The position numbers and the translations under genes were made by a program. Positions 1-7,771 of a DNA stretch of 25,344 bases are shown piece after piece. The notes below the pieces were generated by a model. It saw only the letters and a list, made by a program, of their open reading frames with translations, was not told the DNA's origin and did not search any database. Positions within the stretch are counted from its first letter, which is position 1. Each line of letters starts with the position of its first letter. Source of the DNA: Pseudomonadota bacterium (GTDB lineage Bacteria; Pseudomonadota; Alphaproteobacteria; Sphingomonadales; Sphingomonadaceae); the NCBI GenBank assembly GCA_023422695.1, contig JAFAGN010000157.1, positions 1-25,344 on the forward strand. The letters are read 5' to 3'.

Positions 1-58
1 GCCCCTCCGTCAGCGCTTCGCGCTGCCACCTCCCCATCGCTGCGCGACAGGGAGGATC
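1..58 (+). repeat. Two-hairpin dispersed repeat, copy A
   Basis: The copy begins GCCCCTCC and ends GGGAGGATC. It contains a first hairpin CAGCGC-TTC-GCGCTG (11-25). The second is formed by CCTCCC (29-34) pairing with GGGAGG (50-55), with an inner stem TCGC/GCGA (37-40/44-47). Four related copies lie at 18526-18663 and 19085-19274. It sits just upstream of the gamma-glutamyltransferase gene. Any partner copy to the left would be outside the window. Confidence 0.8.
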
Positions 59-105
59 AGGCTACGGGCTTGCACTCCCCCCAGCCCCGCGCCAAAGTCG
101 CGCCC

Positions 106-1797
106 ATGTTGAAAAGATTCCTCCCGCTCGCTGCGGTTCTCACCCTGACCCTTCCATCGACCGCACTCGCACAGGGCGTGACCTCGTCCGCCGACTCGCG
201 CGCGACCGAGGCAGGGCGTCAAATCCTGCATCAGGGCGGCACCGCCGCCGACGCCGCGGTCGCGATGGTCGCGGTGCTGACGCTGGTCGAGCCGCAATCG
301 AGCGGGATCGGCGGCGGCGGCCTGATGCTGCATCACGATGCCCGGGACGGCAGCATCTCGACGATCGACGGGCGCGAGATGGCGCCGGCATCGGCCAAGC
401 CCGATCGCTTCCTAGCCGCCGACGGCAAGCCGCGCGGCTATTCGGACGCGATCCCGGGCGGGCTGTCGGTCGGCGTGCCGGGCAACATGCGCCTGATGGA
501 AATGGCGCACAAGAAATGGGGCAAGCTGGAGTGGTCGGCGCTGTTTCAGCCTGCGATCAAGCTGGCCGAAGATGGTTTTGAAGTGACCCCCGTGCTTCAC
601 AACTGGATGACGCGCTTCGAATCCTTGTGGAAGGATTTTCCCGAAGCGCGCGCGATCTATTATGTCGATGGCAAGCCGGCGCCGGTCGGCACGCGGATCC
701 GCAACCCTGCCTATGCCGCGTTCCTGCGCGACGTCGCGGCGCGCGGTCCCGATGCCTTCTATACCGGTGCGAATGCCAAGGCGATCAGCGACGCGGTGGC
801 CAACGCCCAGCGCAACAAGGCGACGCTGACGGTCAAGGATGTTGCGGCGTACAAGGCGAAGGAACGGCCCGCGGTCTGCACCACGTACCGCGTGTACAAG
901 GTGTGCGGCATGGGGCCGCCGTCGTCGGGTGCGACCACCGTTTTCGGCATCCTCGGGATGATCGAGGGCTGGGACATGAAGGCGATGGGCAAGGATAATC
1001 CCATGAGCTGGCACCTTTTGTCCGAAGCGATGCAGCTGTCCTATGCCGATCGCGGCGCCTATCTGGGCGATGGTGATTTTGTCGACGTCCCCGTGGCAGG
1101 ACTGCTCGACAAGAAATATCTGGCCGAGCGCCGCCAGCTGATCTCGCCATTCGGCGCGGCGGGGAAATATGAACCCGGCACCCCCCCGGGTGCGAAGCCG
1201 CGCGCCGAAGCGCCGCCGATCCCCGAGCAGGGGACGACCCATTTCGCCGTCGTCGACAAGGCGGGCAATGTCGTGTCGATGACCTCGACCATCGAAAGCA
1301 TTTTCGGCAGCCACCTGATCGCCAACGGCTATTTCCTCAACAACGAGCTGACCGATTTCGATCTGGCGCCGACCAACAACGGCGTGCCGACCGCCAACCG
1401 GGTGCAGGCGGGCAAGCGCCCGCTGTCATCGATGTCGCCGACGATCGTTTACGGACCCGACGGCAAGGTCGTGCTGGCGGTCGGTTCGGCGGGCGGCAAG
1501 CGGATCATCATGCATGTCACGAAAGTGCTGGTCGGGGTGCTCGACTGGGGTCTCGATGCCAAGACCGCGATGGAACTGCCCAATCTCTACTTCGGCGAGC
1601 GCGGCGTGCTGATCGAAGATACCGCGGCGGGCGAAGCGATCGCCGCGAAGATGAAACCGTTCGGCTACAATTTTACCCCCACCGATCTGGGGTCGAAGCT
1701 GAACGCGGTCGAACGCGTCGATGGCGTGTGGCGCGGGGCCGCCGATCCGCGCGGGCCGGGGACGTCATCGGTGGATGATGCGCCGCCGCAGGGTTAA
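106..1797 (+). CDS. ggt: Gamma-glutamyltransferase (Ggt), periplasmic
   Basis: This N-terminal-nucleophile enzyme hydrolyses or transfers the gamma-glutamyl group of glutathione in the periplasm. The 563-residue length is close to the family norm of about 580. Residues 1-22 are a Sec signal peptide (MLKRFLPLAAVL..., ending ALA-Q). The autoprocessing site and nucleophile is Thr377 in QGTTHF, so the mature protein should split into a large subunit before Thr377 and a small one from it. P439-LSSMSPT and G460-SAGG match the substrate-binding and oxyanion-hole motifs of the small subunit. I chose the ATG at 106 over the in-frame TTG at 70 because the signal peptide starts cleanly there. The next gene, an acyl-CoA synthetase, follows after 41 bases but is not obviously related in function. 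Confidence 0.95.
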   Translation: MLKRFLPLAAVLTLTLPSTALAQGVTSSADSRATEAGRQILHQGGTAADAAVAMVAVLTLVEPQSSGIGGGGLMLHHDARDGSISTIDGREMAPASAKPDRFLAADGKPRGYSDAIPGGLSVGVPGNMRLMEMAHKKWGKLEWSALFQPAIKLAEDGFEVTPVLHNWMTRFESLWKDFPEARAIYYVDGKPAPVGTRIRNPAYAAFLRDVAARGPDAFYTGANAKAISDAVANAQRNKATLTVKDVAAYKAKERPAVCTTYRVYKVCGMGPPSSGATTVFGILGMIEGWDMKAMGKDNPMSWHLLSEAMQLSYADRGAYLGDGDFVDVPVAGLLDKKYLAERRQLISPFGAAGKYEPGTPPGAKPRAEAPPIPEQGTTHFAVVDKAGNVVSMTSTIESIFGSHLIANGYFLNNELTDFDLAPTNNGVPTANRVQAGKRPLSSMSPTIVYGPDGKVVLAVGSAGGKRIIMHVTKVLVGVLDWGLDAKTAMELPNLYFGERGVLIEDTAAGEAIAAKMKPFGYNFTPTDLGSKLNAVERVDGVWRGAADPRGPGTSSVDDAPPQG

Positions 1798-1838
1798 GAT
1801 ACAAATATAACAGATAAAAATCGCGGAGAGTGAGAGGC

Positions 1839-3644
1839 ATGAAGCTCGATAATCCCCATCTCGACCATTTTCCCAGTCTGGTCGCGATGTTCTTTGACCG
1901 CGCCGCGCGCGGCGGCGAAGATCCGTTCCTGTGGCGCAAGGCCGATCGCGTCTGGCACCCGCTGAGCTGGCGGCAGGTCGCCAATCAGGTCGCGGCGCTC
2001 GCGCATCATCTGCGCGCGATGGGGCTGAAGGACGGCGACCGCGTCGTGCTGGTCAGCGAAAACCGCCCCGAATGGTGCATTGCCGACCTTGGCATCATGG
2101 CCGCGGGCTGCATCACCGTGCCGACCTACACCACCAATACCGAGCGCGATCACCAGCATATCCTCGACAACAGCGGCGCGACCGCGGTGATCGTGTCGAC
2201 CGCCAAGCTGGCGCGCACGCTGATGCCCGCGGTGACGCGTTCGGACGCGCACATCGTCATCACCATGGAAAGCCTGCGCGTCGGGCAACAGGGCGATGTC
2301 GCGATCCATGACTGGGAGCCGCTGGTGACCGGCGGCGAAGCGTGGCTGGAAGAAGCGAAGGCGCGCGCGACCACGATGAAACGCGAGGATACCGCGTGCC
2401 TGATCTATACCAGCGGCACCGGCGGCGCCCCGCGCGGGGTGATGCAGCATCATGGCGCGATCCTGCACAATGCGGCAGGCGCTGCCGAGGTGCTGGTCAA
2501 TGATTTCGGCATCGGCGACGAGGAAGTGTTCCTGTCGTTCCTGCCGCTCAGCCACGCGTATGAACATTCGGGCGGCCAGTTCCTGCCGATCATGGTCGGG
2601 GCGCAAATCTATTACAGCGAAGGCCTCGAAAAGCTCGTTTCTAACATCGAGGAAACGCGGCCGACGATCATGGTCGTCGTGCCGCGCTTGTTCGAAGTGA
2701 TCCGCGCGCGGATGATCAAGTCGGTCGAGAAACAGGGCAAGCTCGCGAACTGGATGCTGAACCAGGCGCTGCGCGTCGGCGAAAAGGATTATGAGCGCCG
2801 GATGGGCGTGCTCGACCGCCCGGTCGATCTGATCCTCGACAAATTGTTCCGGCCCAAGATTCAGAAGCGTTTCGGCGGGCGGATGAAGGCATTGGTATCG
2901 GGCGGCGCGCCGCTCAACCCCGAAATCGGGGTGTTCTTCCACTCGATCGGGCTAACCTTGCTGCAAGGCTATGGCCAGACCGAGGCCGGGCCGGTGATCA
3001 GCTGCAACCGGCCCAGCGCCGGGATCAAGATGGACACCGTCGGCCCGCCGCTGATGAACACCGAAGTCCGCATCGCCGACGACGGCGAGATATTGGTGCG
3101 CGGCGAACTGGTGATGAAGGGCTATTGGCGCAACGACGCCGAAACCGCCCGGGTACTCGTGGATGGTTGGCTGCACACCGGCGACATCGGGCATATCGAT
3201 GACAAGGGCCGCATCGTCATCACCGACCGCAAAAAGGACCTGATCGTCAACGACAAGGGCGACAATGTCTCGCCGCAGCGCGTCGAAGGCATGCTGACCC
3301 TCCAGCCCGAGATTTTGCAGGCGATGGTCTATGGCGACAAGCGCCCGCATCTCGTCGGCCTGCTCGTCCCCGATCCCGAATGGATGGCCGAATGGGCCGA
3401 GGCCGAAGGGCTGCCGAAAGACCTGTGCCGCCTGCGCGAGCATGAAAAATTCCGCGCCGCGCTGCGCGCCGCGGTCGACCGCGTCAACGGCCAGCTGTCG
3501 GTGATCGAAAAGGTCCGCAAATTCGACTTTGCCGACGAGCCGTTCACGATCGAGAATGAACAGATGACCCCGTCGATGAAGATCCGCCGCCACGTGCTGC
3601 GCGAGGTCTATGCCGACAAGATCGCGGCGCTGTATAAGGCCTAG
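1839..3644 (+). CDS. Long-chain acyl-CoA synthetase (AMP-forming), FadD15-like
   Basis: This ANL-superfamily ligase activates fatty acids to acyl-CoA through an acyl-adenylate. It has 601 residues, as expected for the long eukaryote-like/FadD15 branch. The phosphate-binding loop is Y190-TSGTGGAPRGV, the adenine motif is GYGQTEAGP, the hinge-region TGD has its Asp at 449, and DRKKDLI follows. The P-loop differs from the textbook YTSGTTGxPKG (T to G, K to R); I believe this variant recurs in alphaproteobacteria, so activity is still likely. The ATG at 1839 is preferred over GTG at 1830 because GGAG at 1825-1828 is well spaced only for the former. It converges with the small lipoprotein gene downstream. 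Substrate chain length cannot be read from the sequence. Confidence 0.9.
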   Translation: MKLDNPHLDHFPSLVAMFFDRAARGGEDPFLWRKADRVWHPLSWRQVANQVAALAHHLRAMGLKDGDRVVLVSENRPEWCIADLGIMAAGCITVPTYTTNTERDHQHILDNSGATAVIVSTAKLARTLMPAVTRSDAHIVITMESLRVGQQGDVAIHDWEPLVTGGEAWLEEAKARATTMKREDTACLIYTSGTGGAPRGVMQHHGAILHNAAGAAEVLVNDFGIGDEEVFLSFLPLSHAYEHSGGQFLPIMVGAQIYYSEGLEKLVSNIEETRPTIMVVVPRLFEVIRARMIKSVEKQGKLANWMLNQALRVGEKDYERRMGVLDRPVDLILDKLFRPKIQKRFGGRMKALVSGGAPLNPEIGVFFHSIGLTLLQGYGQTEAGPVISCNRPSAGIKMDTVGPPLMNTEVRIADDGEILVRGELVMKGYWRNDAETARVLVDGWLHTGDIGHIDDKGRIVITDRKKDLIVNDKGDNVSPQRVEGMLTLQPEILQAMVYGDKRPHLVGLLVPDPEWMAEWAEAEGLPKDLCRLREHEKFRAALRAAVDRVNGQLSVIEKVRKFDFADEPFTIENEQMTPSMKIRRHVLREVYADKIAALYKA

Positions 3645-3652
3645 TCATCAAA

Positions 3653-3703
3653 GCAGGCGGGGGTGCGACCCGAAGAGCTCGGCGCAAACCGGTCCCCGCC
3701 TGC
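3653..3703. terminator. Possible bidirectional stem-loop between convergent genes
   Basis: GCAGGCGGGG (3653-3662) pairs perfectly with CCCCGCCTGC (3694-3703) across a 31-base loop. It lies between the convergent ends of the acyl-CoA synthetase and lipoprotein genes. There is no clear T-run on either side, so intrinsic termination is only a possibility. Confidence 0.35.
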
Positions 3704-3718
3704 GGCTGAACCGCGGGT

Positions 3719-4165
3719 TCAGCCAGCGTCCCCCGCCGGTTTGCGATAGGGGACGAATTCGCCAAAGACACAGGTCGGGCCGCGGATACCGCTTGACCGA
3801 TCGACCAGATGAAAGAAGTCGCCTTCGCAGGTCGATGACCCGAACTGGCGCACGACCATGATATCGCTGTCGCGGGCAAGCCCCGGGCAGCTGCTTTTCA
3901 GGTCGTTGCGATACACCAGATTGCCACCCGACCGGTACAGCAGGACGTTGTCCGACACGCGGATCGTGTCGTTGCTGCGATAATTGGGCAGGCAGCGCAT
4001 CGGTTCGCCCGCGACCTTGCCAGCCAGTTGCTTGTCGAGCCGTTCGGCCTGTTTCGGGGTCAGCGCCGCGGCGCCCGGTTCGGCGGTTCCGGCGGGGGCG
4101 CAGCTGGCGATCAGCGGCGCCGCTGCGATCAGCAGCACGGCGCGCATCGGATTCAGCGTGGCCAT
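3719..4165 (-). CDS. Small lipoprotein, DUF6491-like
   Basis: A 148-residue protein with an N-terminal lipoprotein signal. The hydrophobic stretch is followed by lipobox I19-A-S-C22, so the mature protein should be acylated at Cys22. The rest is a compact soluble domain with conserved-looking cysteines (MRCLPNY, SSCPGL, STCEGD, PTCVFG). I recognise the pattern CLP..I..V.D..LLYR..N.VYRN.L..SCPGL as that of DUF6491 proteins, whose function is unknown. The start at 4165 has AAGGAG seven bases upstream. It lies 64 bases after gloB on the same strand, so it may be co-transcribed with the glyoxalase genes. The family name is from memory and should be treated as probable. Confidence 0.75.
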   Translation of the reverse strand: MATLNPMRAVLLIAAAPLIASCAPAGTAEPGAAALTPKQAERLDKQLAGKVAGEPMRCLPNYRSNDTIRVSDNVLLYRSGGNLVYRNDLKSSCPGLARDSDIMVVRQFGSSTCEGDFFHLVDRSSGIRGPTCVFGEFVPYRKPAGDAG

Positions 4166-4229
4166 GACATTGCTCCTTGAGATTGCTCAATATATTGCTG
4201 GCAGATGAACCGGCGCTGAAGCGGCGGCA

Positions 4230-4958
4230 TCAGGCGGCATCCTTCAACGCGCGGATGCGCGCGAGTTCGGCAGCGCTCGGCGCGCGCAAAAAGGGGTTGG
4301 TCGCGCGTTCGGCGCCGATCGTCGTCGGCACCGTCGCCTCACCCGCGGCACGGGCCGCTTCGACCGCCGCCAGCCGCGCCGCCAGCGCGTCATTGCCGGG
4401 GTCGACGGTCACCGCGAAACGCGCGTTGGATAGTGTATATTCGTGCGCGCAATAGACGCGCGTCGCATCGTCGAGCGTGGCGAGTTTTTGCATGTTGGCG
4501 AACATCTGCTCCGCCGTCCCCTCGAACAGGCGGCCGCATCCCATCGCGAACATCGTGTCGCCGACAAAGATCGCGGCGTCATCGGCGAAATGATAGGCGA
4601 TATGGCCCGCGGTGTGGGCGGGGACATCCCACACGCTGGCGACATGGTTACCGAGGCGAACGGTATTGCCGCCCGCCACCTGCACATCGAGCGTCGGAAT
4701 ACGCGCATATTCGGCCGCCGGACCGGTGATCGTGCAACCCGTCGCGTCCTTGATCGCCGCGTTGCCGCCGGTGTGGTCGGGGTGCCAGTGGGTGTTCCAG
4801 ATGTCGGTGATCGTCCACTGACGCGCCGCCGCGGCCTCCAGCACCGGATCGGCCACCGCGGGATCGACGACCATTGTCGCCTTGCTCTTCGGATCATGGA
4901 CCAGCCAGACATAATTGTCGCTGAGCACCGGGATGCGGACGATTTCGAGTGCAGTCAT
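4230..4958 (-). CDS. gloB: Hydroxyacylglutathione hydrolase (glyoxalase II)
   Basis: This enzyme hydrolyses S-D-lactoylglutathione to D-lactate and glutathione, the second step of methylglyoxal detoxification. It has 242 residues with a metallo-beta-lactamase fold. The binuclear metal site is visible as H57-W-H59-P-D61-H62 (THWHPDHTGG), H115 in HTAGH, D134 in GDTMF and H172 in AHEYT. The family GCGRLFEG motif is also present. The ATG at 4958 has AAGGAG seven bases upstream, and the ORF extension to 5090 runs into the upstream gene. It follows gloA by 73 bases on the same strand, so both glyoxalase steps are encoded together. Confidence 0.95.
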   Translation of the reverse strand: MTALEIVRIPVLSDNYVWLVHDPKSKATMVVDPAVADPVLEAAAARQWTITDIWNTHWHPDHTGGNAAIKDATGCTITGPAAEYARIPTLDVQVAGGNTVRLGNHVASVWDVPAHTAGHIAYHFADDAAIFVGDTMFAMGCGRLFEGTAEQMFANMQKLATLDDATRVYCAHEYTLSNARFAVTVDPGNDALAARLAAVEAARAAGEATVPTTIGAERATNPFLRAPSAAELARIRALKDAA

Positions 4959-5031
4959 GCGTCGCTCCTTTTCATCGCCGGTCTCATGCTGGCAAGACGG
5001 AGACGCGCGCGCCCCGCCTTGATCGCATGAC

Positions 5032-5469
5032 CTACCAGCTACCTGTGTTCGGCATCGACGACCAGGGTTCCTGCGGCGGTAAATGACCATTTTGGAGGAG
5101 TTCGACCGAAATGCCGTCGGGCGACCGGACGAATGCCATATGGCCGTCGCGCGGCGGGCGGTTGATCGTCACTCCGGCGTCCATCAGCCGCTGACACGTC
5201 GCGTAGATATCGTCGACGCGGTAGGCCAGATGGCCAAAATTGCGCCCGCCCGCATATTGCTCGGGCGCGCTACCGTCTTCGGGCAGCCAGTTATAGGTCA
5301 GCTCGACCTCGGCAACCCCCTCCTGTCCCGGGCAGGCGAGGAAGATCAAGGTGAAGCGCCCCTGTTCGCTGTCGAACCGGCGCACTTCCTCCAGCCCGAC
5401 AAGGTTGAAAAAGGCGACGGTGGCGTCGGGATCGCTGACGCGGATCATGGTGTGCAGATATTGGGTCAT
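5032..5469 (-). CDS. gloA: Lactoylglutathione lyase (glyoxalase I)
   Basis: This enzyme isomerises the methylglyoxal-glutathione hemithioacetal to S-D-lactoylglutathione, the substrate of the downstream gloB. It has 145 residues in the vicinal-oxygen-chelate fold. The metal ligands expected from E. coli GloA can be placed at His6 (YLHTMIRV), Glu56 (VELTYNW), His80 (FGHLAYRV) and Glu123 (ISVELLQNG). This short form suggests the Ni-type bacterial class, though the metal itself cannot be read. The start lies 9 bases after the thioesterase stop and has only a weak ribosome site, which suggests translational coupling. Confidence 0.95.
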   Translation of the reverse strand: MTQYLHTMIRVSDPDATVAFFNLVGLEEVRRFDSEQGRFTLIFLACPGQEGVAEVELTYNWLPEDGSAPEQYAGGRNFGHLAYRVDDIYATCQRLMDAGVTINRPPRDGHMAFVRSPDGISVELLQNGHLPPQEPWSSMPNTGSW

Positions 5470-5478
5470 CGGGTCGTT

Positions 5479-5916
5479 CTACCCGCGAAGGCTCTGTCCT
5501 TCAAATGCTTCGAACAGCACCCGGAAATCTTCGGGGACCGGGGTCGGAGCGCCTTGCGCCTCGGCGACATGGACGCTGACCTCCAGCCCCGTCGCGCGCA
5601 GATCGTCCTTGCCGACGCCGTGCAGTTCAAACAAGAAAGTCATCGAGCTGCGCCCGATGCGCGAACAGCGCACGCAAATATCGATTTCTTCGTCGAGCAG
5701 GATCGGAACCTTGTAATCGACCTCGGCGCGCGCGACGTGAAATTCGGGGCTGTCGCGATGCGGCCAGCGGTCATAGACGCCCGCAGCGCGCCAATATTCG
5801 GTGATCCCGATGTCGAAATATTCGAGGTAGCGGCTGTTGAACACCACCGCCTGCGCATCGATTTCGGCGTAGCGGACGCGTTTGGTGACGTGAAATTTGA
5901 AGTCGCTGCGGGCCAT
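5479..5916 (-). CDS. Acyl-CoA thioesterase, hotdog fold (4HBT/YbgC type)
   Basis: A 145-residue single hotdog domain expected to hydrolyse an acyl-CoA or related thioester in the cytoplasm. The N-terminal motif RYAEIDAQAVVFNSRYLEYF matches the 4-hydroxybenzoyl-CoA thioesterase/YbgC family, where the Asp of the AEID segment is the catalytic acid. GAAGGA lies just before the ATG at 5916 and overlaps the end of the upstream alpha/beta hydrolase gene, a 9-base gap. It sits directly before gloA, so it may act on a thioester linked to the same stress or to fatty-acid turnover. The substrate is unknown. Confidence 0.85.
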   Translation of the reverse strand: MARSDFKFHVTKRVRYAEIDAQAVVFNSRYLEYFDIGITEYWRAAGVYDRWPHRDSPEFHVARAEVDYKVPILLDEEIDICVRCSRIGRSSMTFLFELHGVGKDDLRATGLEVSVHVAEAQGAPTPVPEDFRVLFEAFEGQSLRG

Positions 5917-5925
5917 GATATTCCT

Positions 5926-6690
5926 TCAGTTTGCGGTCGCCAGGCGCGCGACGGTGTCGATCAGCAGCGCGATGTCGGTGTCGCGCGACAGGCGGTGGTC
6001 GCCGCCTTTGACCAGCGTCACCTGAACATCCTCGCTGGCCAGCGCCGCCGACAGGCGCAAGCTGATGGCGGGCGGCACGTCGCCATCCTCTTCACCGTGC
6101 AGCAGCCGCACCGGGCAGGCGAGGGCGATCGGATCGCCGAGCAGCAGGTTCGCTTCACCCGACTGGAAAAAGCCGCGCGTGGTCACATAGGGCTGGTCGC
6201 TGTACGGCGTTTCCTCGCGCAGTTCGCCCTCGGCCAGAATGATCGCCTTTTCGGCGTCGGTGAAGCCCCAGTCGGTGAAATCGGGCGCCGCCGCGATGCC
6301 GACCAGCCCCGCAACCCGGCTCGGCCCGTCGCGCTGCACCAGCGCCAGGGCGGTGAGCAGCATCAGCCAGCCGCCCATCGACGAGCCGACGATGACGACG
6401 GGCCCATCGGCCCTTGCGTCGATCAGGTCGAGCACATCGCCGCGCCAGTCGAGCAGATCCTGCTCGGCAAACAATCCGTCCGACAATCCGCACCCGGCAT
6501 AGTCGAGCAGCAGGCAGGCCTGACCTTCGGCGGCCGCCCAGTCGAACAGCGCGGTCGCCTTGCCGCCCGCCATGTCGGACATATAGCCGGGCAGAAAGAC
6601 GATCGTCGGCCCTGTGCCGCCGGTGTAGCGATAGGCCAGGCGGGGGCGGCCCGCGCGTTCAAGATAATCGGGGCGGGAGCCTTCCTTCAC
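5926..6690 (-). CDS. Alpha/beta hydrolase, ABHD10-like
   Basis: A 254-residue serine hydrolase without a signal peptide, so probably cytoplasmic. The triad can be placed as Ser104 in GSSMGG, Asp202 in HGEEDGDVP and His232 in GGDHRL. LPGYMSDMAGGKA and DYAGCGLSDG resemble the oxyanion-hole region of ABHD10-like esterases, a group that includes thioesterase activities. It starts with GTG at 6690, preceded by GGGAG with a 9-base spacer. It is the first gene of a tight hydrolase-thioesterase-gloA-gloB cluster. The substrate is not predictable, but an ester or thioester is likely. Confidence 0.85.
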   Translation of the reverse strand: MKEGSRPDYLERAGRPRLAYRYTGGTGPTIVFLPGYMSDMAGGKATALFDWAAAEGQACLLLDYAGCGLSDGLFAEQDLLDWRGDVLDLIDARADGPVVIVGSSMGGWLMLLTALALVQRDGPSRVAGLVGIAAAPDFTDWGFTDAEKAIILAEGELREETPYSDQPYVTTRGFFQSGEANLLLGDPIALACPVRLLHGEEDGDVPPAISLRLSAALASEDVQVTLVKGGDHRLSRDTDIALLIDTVARLATAN

Positions 6691-6709
6691 CTATACGCGC
6701 TCCCTGATC

Positions 6710-6791
6710 CCGTTCGTGTCGAGCGAAGTCGAGACACCCATCGGGGTAGCGCAAGATCGAGGGGCATCTCGACTTCGCTCGATGCAAACGG
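6710..6791. repeat. Palindromic repeat (GTCGAGCGAAGTCGAGA family), copy 1
   Basis: The left arm starts CCGTTCGTG at 6710 and the right arm (6764-6791) ends AAACGG. Both share the core TCGAGCGAAGTCGAG in inverted orientation, with a few diverged positions in the outer arms. A second, almost perfect copy is at 16996-17077. It fills the gap between the DUF6356 gene and the alpha/beta hydrolase gene and could form a large hairpin in their transcript. Confidence 0.85.
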
Positions 6792-6823
6792 CGTGTTGTA
6801 TATCGTGATGGCGTGCACGCCGG

Positions 6824-7078
6824 TCAGATGACCCAGTCGATCGTGCTCATCTGCATCACGGCCTGCCCCTTGGCACGCCGCTGCTCGACCATGATATGGT
6901 TGAGCCGTTTGATCGTGTCGCTGCCGGTGGTGATGCACCAGCCGGGGACGACCGCGTGAACCAGCGCGCACAAGCCGCCATAGATCATGGTCACGCCGAA
7001 TTTCGACGCGACGCCGAAATGTTCGATGTAATTTTCATCGACGCTCTTCGGATGGTCGACGAACAGGCGCTTGAACAT
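6824..7078 (-). CDS. Small conserved protein, DUF6356-like
   Basis: An 84-residue protein starting MFKRLFVDHPKSVDENYIEH, with a hydrophobic central segment (FGVTMIYGGLCALVHAVVPG) that could be one membrane helix. I associate this layout (LF.DHP.SV.E.Y.EH and a C-terminal TTGS.TI..L...M) with DUF6356, a family of unknown function in alphaproteobacteria. The ATG at 7078 has AAGGGAG eight bases upstream. Its promoter region carries a perfect 14-bp inverted repeat at 7113-7126. The downstream gene is separated by a palindromic repeat, so joint transcription with the glyoxalase cluster is uncertain. Confidence 0.7.
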   Translation of the reverse strand: MFKRLFVDHPKSVDENYIEHFGVASKFGVTMIYGGLCALVHAVVPGWCITTGSDTIKRLNHIMVEQRRAKGQAVMQMSTIDWVI

Positions 7079-7112
7079 GGTGACGGCTCCCTTCCGGTTG
7101 CCGCCGCCCTAG

Positions 7113-7126
7113 CGAGCGTTCGCTCG
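7113..7126. promoter_or_regulatory. Inverted repeat CGAGCG-TT-CGCTCG, possible TetR-type operator
   Basis: A perfect 6+2+6 palindrome 35 bases upstream of the DUF6356 start codon. Its half-site layout (GAGCGAACGCTC read on the minus strand) resembles operators of TetR-family regulators. No TetR gene is in the window, so a trans-acting regulator would be needed. Confidence 0.35.
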
Positions 7127-7163
7127 GCTCGCAAGGGCGGGGCGCGGCTGGCCGCACTCAGCG

Positions 7164-7358
7164 CTATGCGTCGCGCAGGAAAATCTCTTCGATCGGCAGG
7201 CCGAACAGGTCGGCGATGCGAAAGGCGAGGGGGAGGGAGGGGTCATATTTGCCCGTCTCGATCGCGTTGACCGACTGGCGCGACACCTCAAGCCGCTCGG
7301 CCAGATCGCCCTGGCTCCAGTCGCGCTCGGCGCGCAGAACCTTTAGCCGGTTCTTCAC
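7164..7358 (-). CDS. XRE-family mini transcriptional regulator
   Basis: A 64-residue protein that is almost only a helix-turn-helix. LRAERDWSQGDLAERLEVSR gives helices 2-3, followed by QSVNAIETGKYDPSLPLAFR, as in the small YozG-like regulators. The GTG start at 7358 overlaps the stop of the upstream membrane-protein gene in a GTGA junction, so translation is coupled. It is the last gene of a three-gene cassette. The small size means it has no sensing domain of its own, so the membrane proteins could be either its targets or its sensors. Tandem palindromic sites at 7969-8016 are the obvious candidates for its operator. This ORF is open further upstream, but that extension overlaps the membrane gene. 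Confidence 0.85.
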   Translation of the reverse strand: MKNRLKVLRAERDWSQGDLAERLEVSRQSVNAIETGKYDPSLPLAFRIADLFGLPIEEIFLRDA

Positions 7359-7768
7359 GGGCAGGGTCCGCCATCGCCGATGGTGACCTTGTTGACCAGC
7401 GATCCGACCGCGAGCCCCAGGCACCAGACGGGAAACACATAGAACAGCTGCACCCGCGGGACGTCGGTGAACAATTCCAATATGCCCCAGCCGCTGGCCA
7501 GCGCGAGCGTCAGGCCGGTGGCGACCAGCATCTTGCGGATTTCCAGCATCCGGACATATTCGTCCGTCAGCTCCGCCACATAGCGCGCCATCGCCCAGAT
7601 GAAGCCCGAGGTTGCGAGCGCGGGAACGAGCGCGATGGCCACGGTCAGCGGCGTCGCCGCCGCATCGTCGGGTATGAGCCAGCTCGCCAGCATGACGGCT
7701 GCGATATAGGCCGCTGAAAGCAGGATCATCCGGCGCTGGTAGCGGCGTTGTGCGGGATTGCTTGCCAT
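7355..7768 (-). CDS. Four-helix membrane protein paired with the XRE regulator
   Basis: A 137-residue inner-membrane protein of unknown function. Four hydrophobic segments can be seen at about residues 14-32, 41-58, 80-97 and 107-127, and the N-terminus is basic (QRRYQRRM). I see no catalytic motif. Membrane proteins next to YozG-like regulators are common in bacteria, but what they do is unclear. The ATG at 7768 lies 3 bases after the stop of the small upstream gene, and its own stop overlaps the start of the regulator, so the three are surely one operon. Confidence 0.8.
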   Translation of the reverse strand: MASNPAQRRYQRRMILLSAAYIAAVMLASWLIPDDAAATPLTVAIALVPALATSGFIWAMARYVAELTDEYVRMLEIRKMLVATGLTLALASGWGILELFTDVPRVQLFYVFPVWCLGLAVGSLVNKVTIGDGGPCP

Positions 7769-7771
7769 CGC

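Noticed and set aside
1839..3644. Loss of function in the acyl-CoA synthetase because of the changed P-loop (TSGTGGAPRG)
   Set aside because: All other motifs are intact, length is normal, and I recall this variant from other alphaproteobacterial enzymes; it looks like a lineage feature.
5083..6831. Long open frame on the plus strand (582 codons) across gloA, thioesterase and hydrolase
   Set aside because: It is antisense to four well-supported genes with proper ribosome sites; its translation is rich in Arg, His, Asp and Gln, as expected for a shadow frame in GC-rich DNA.
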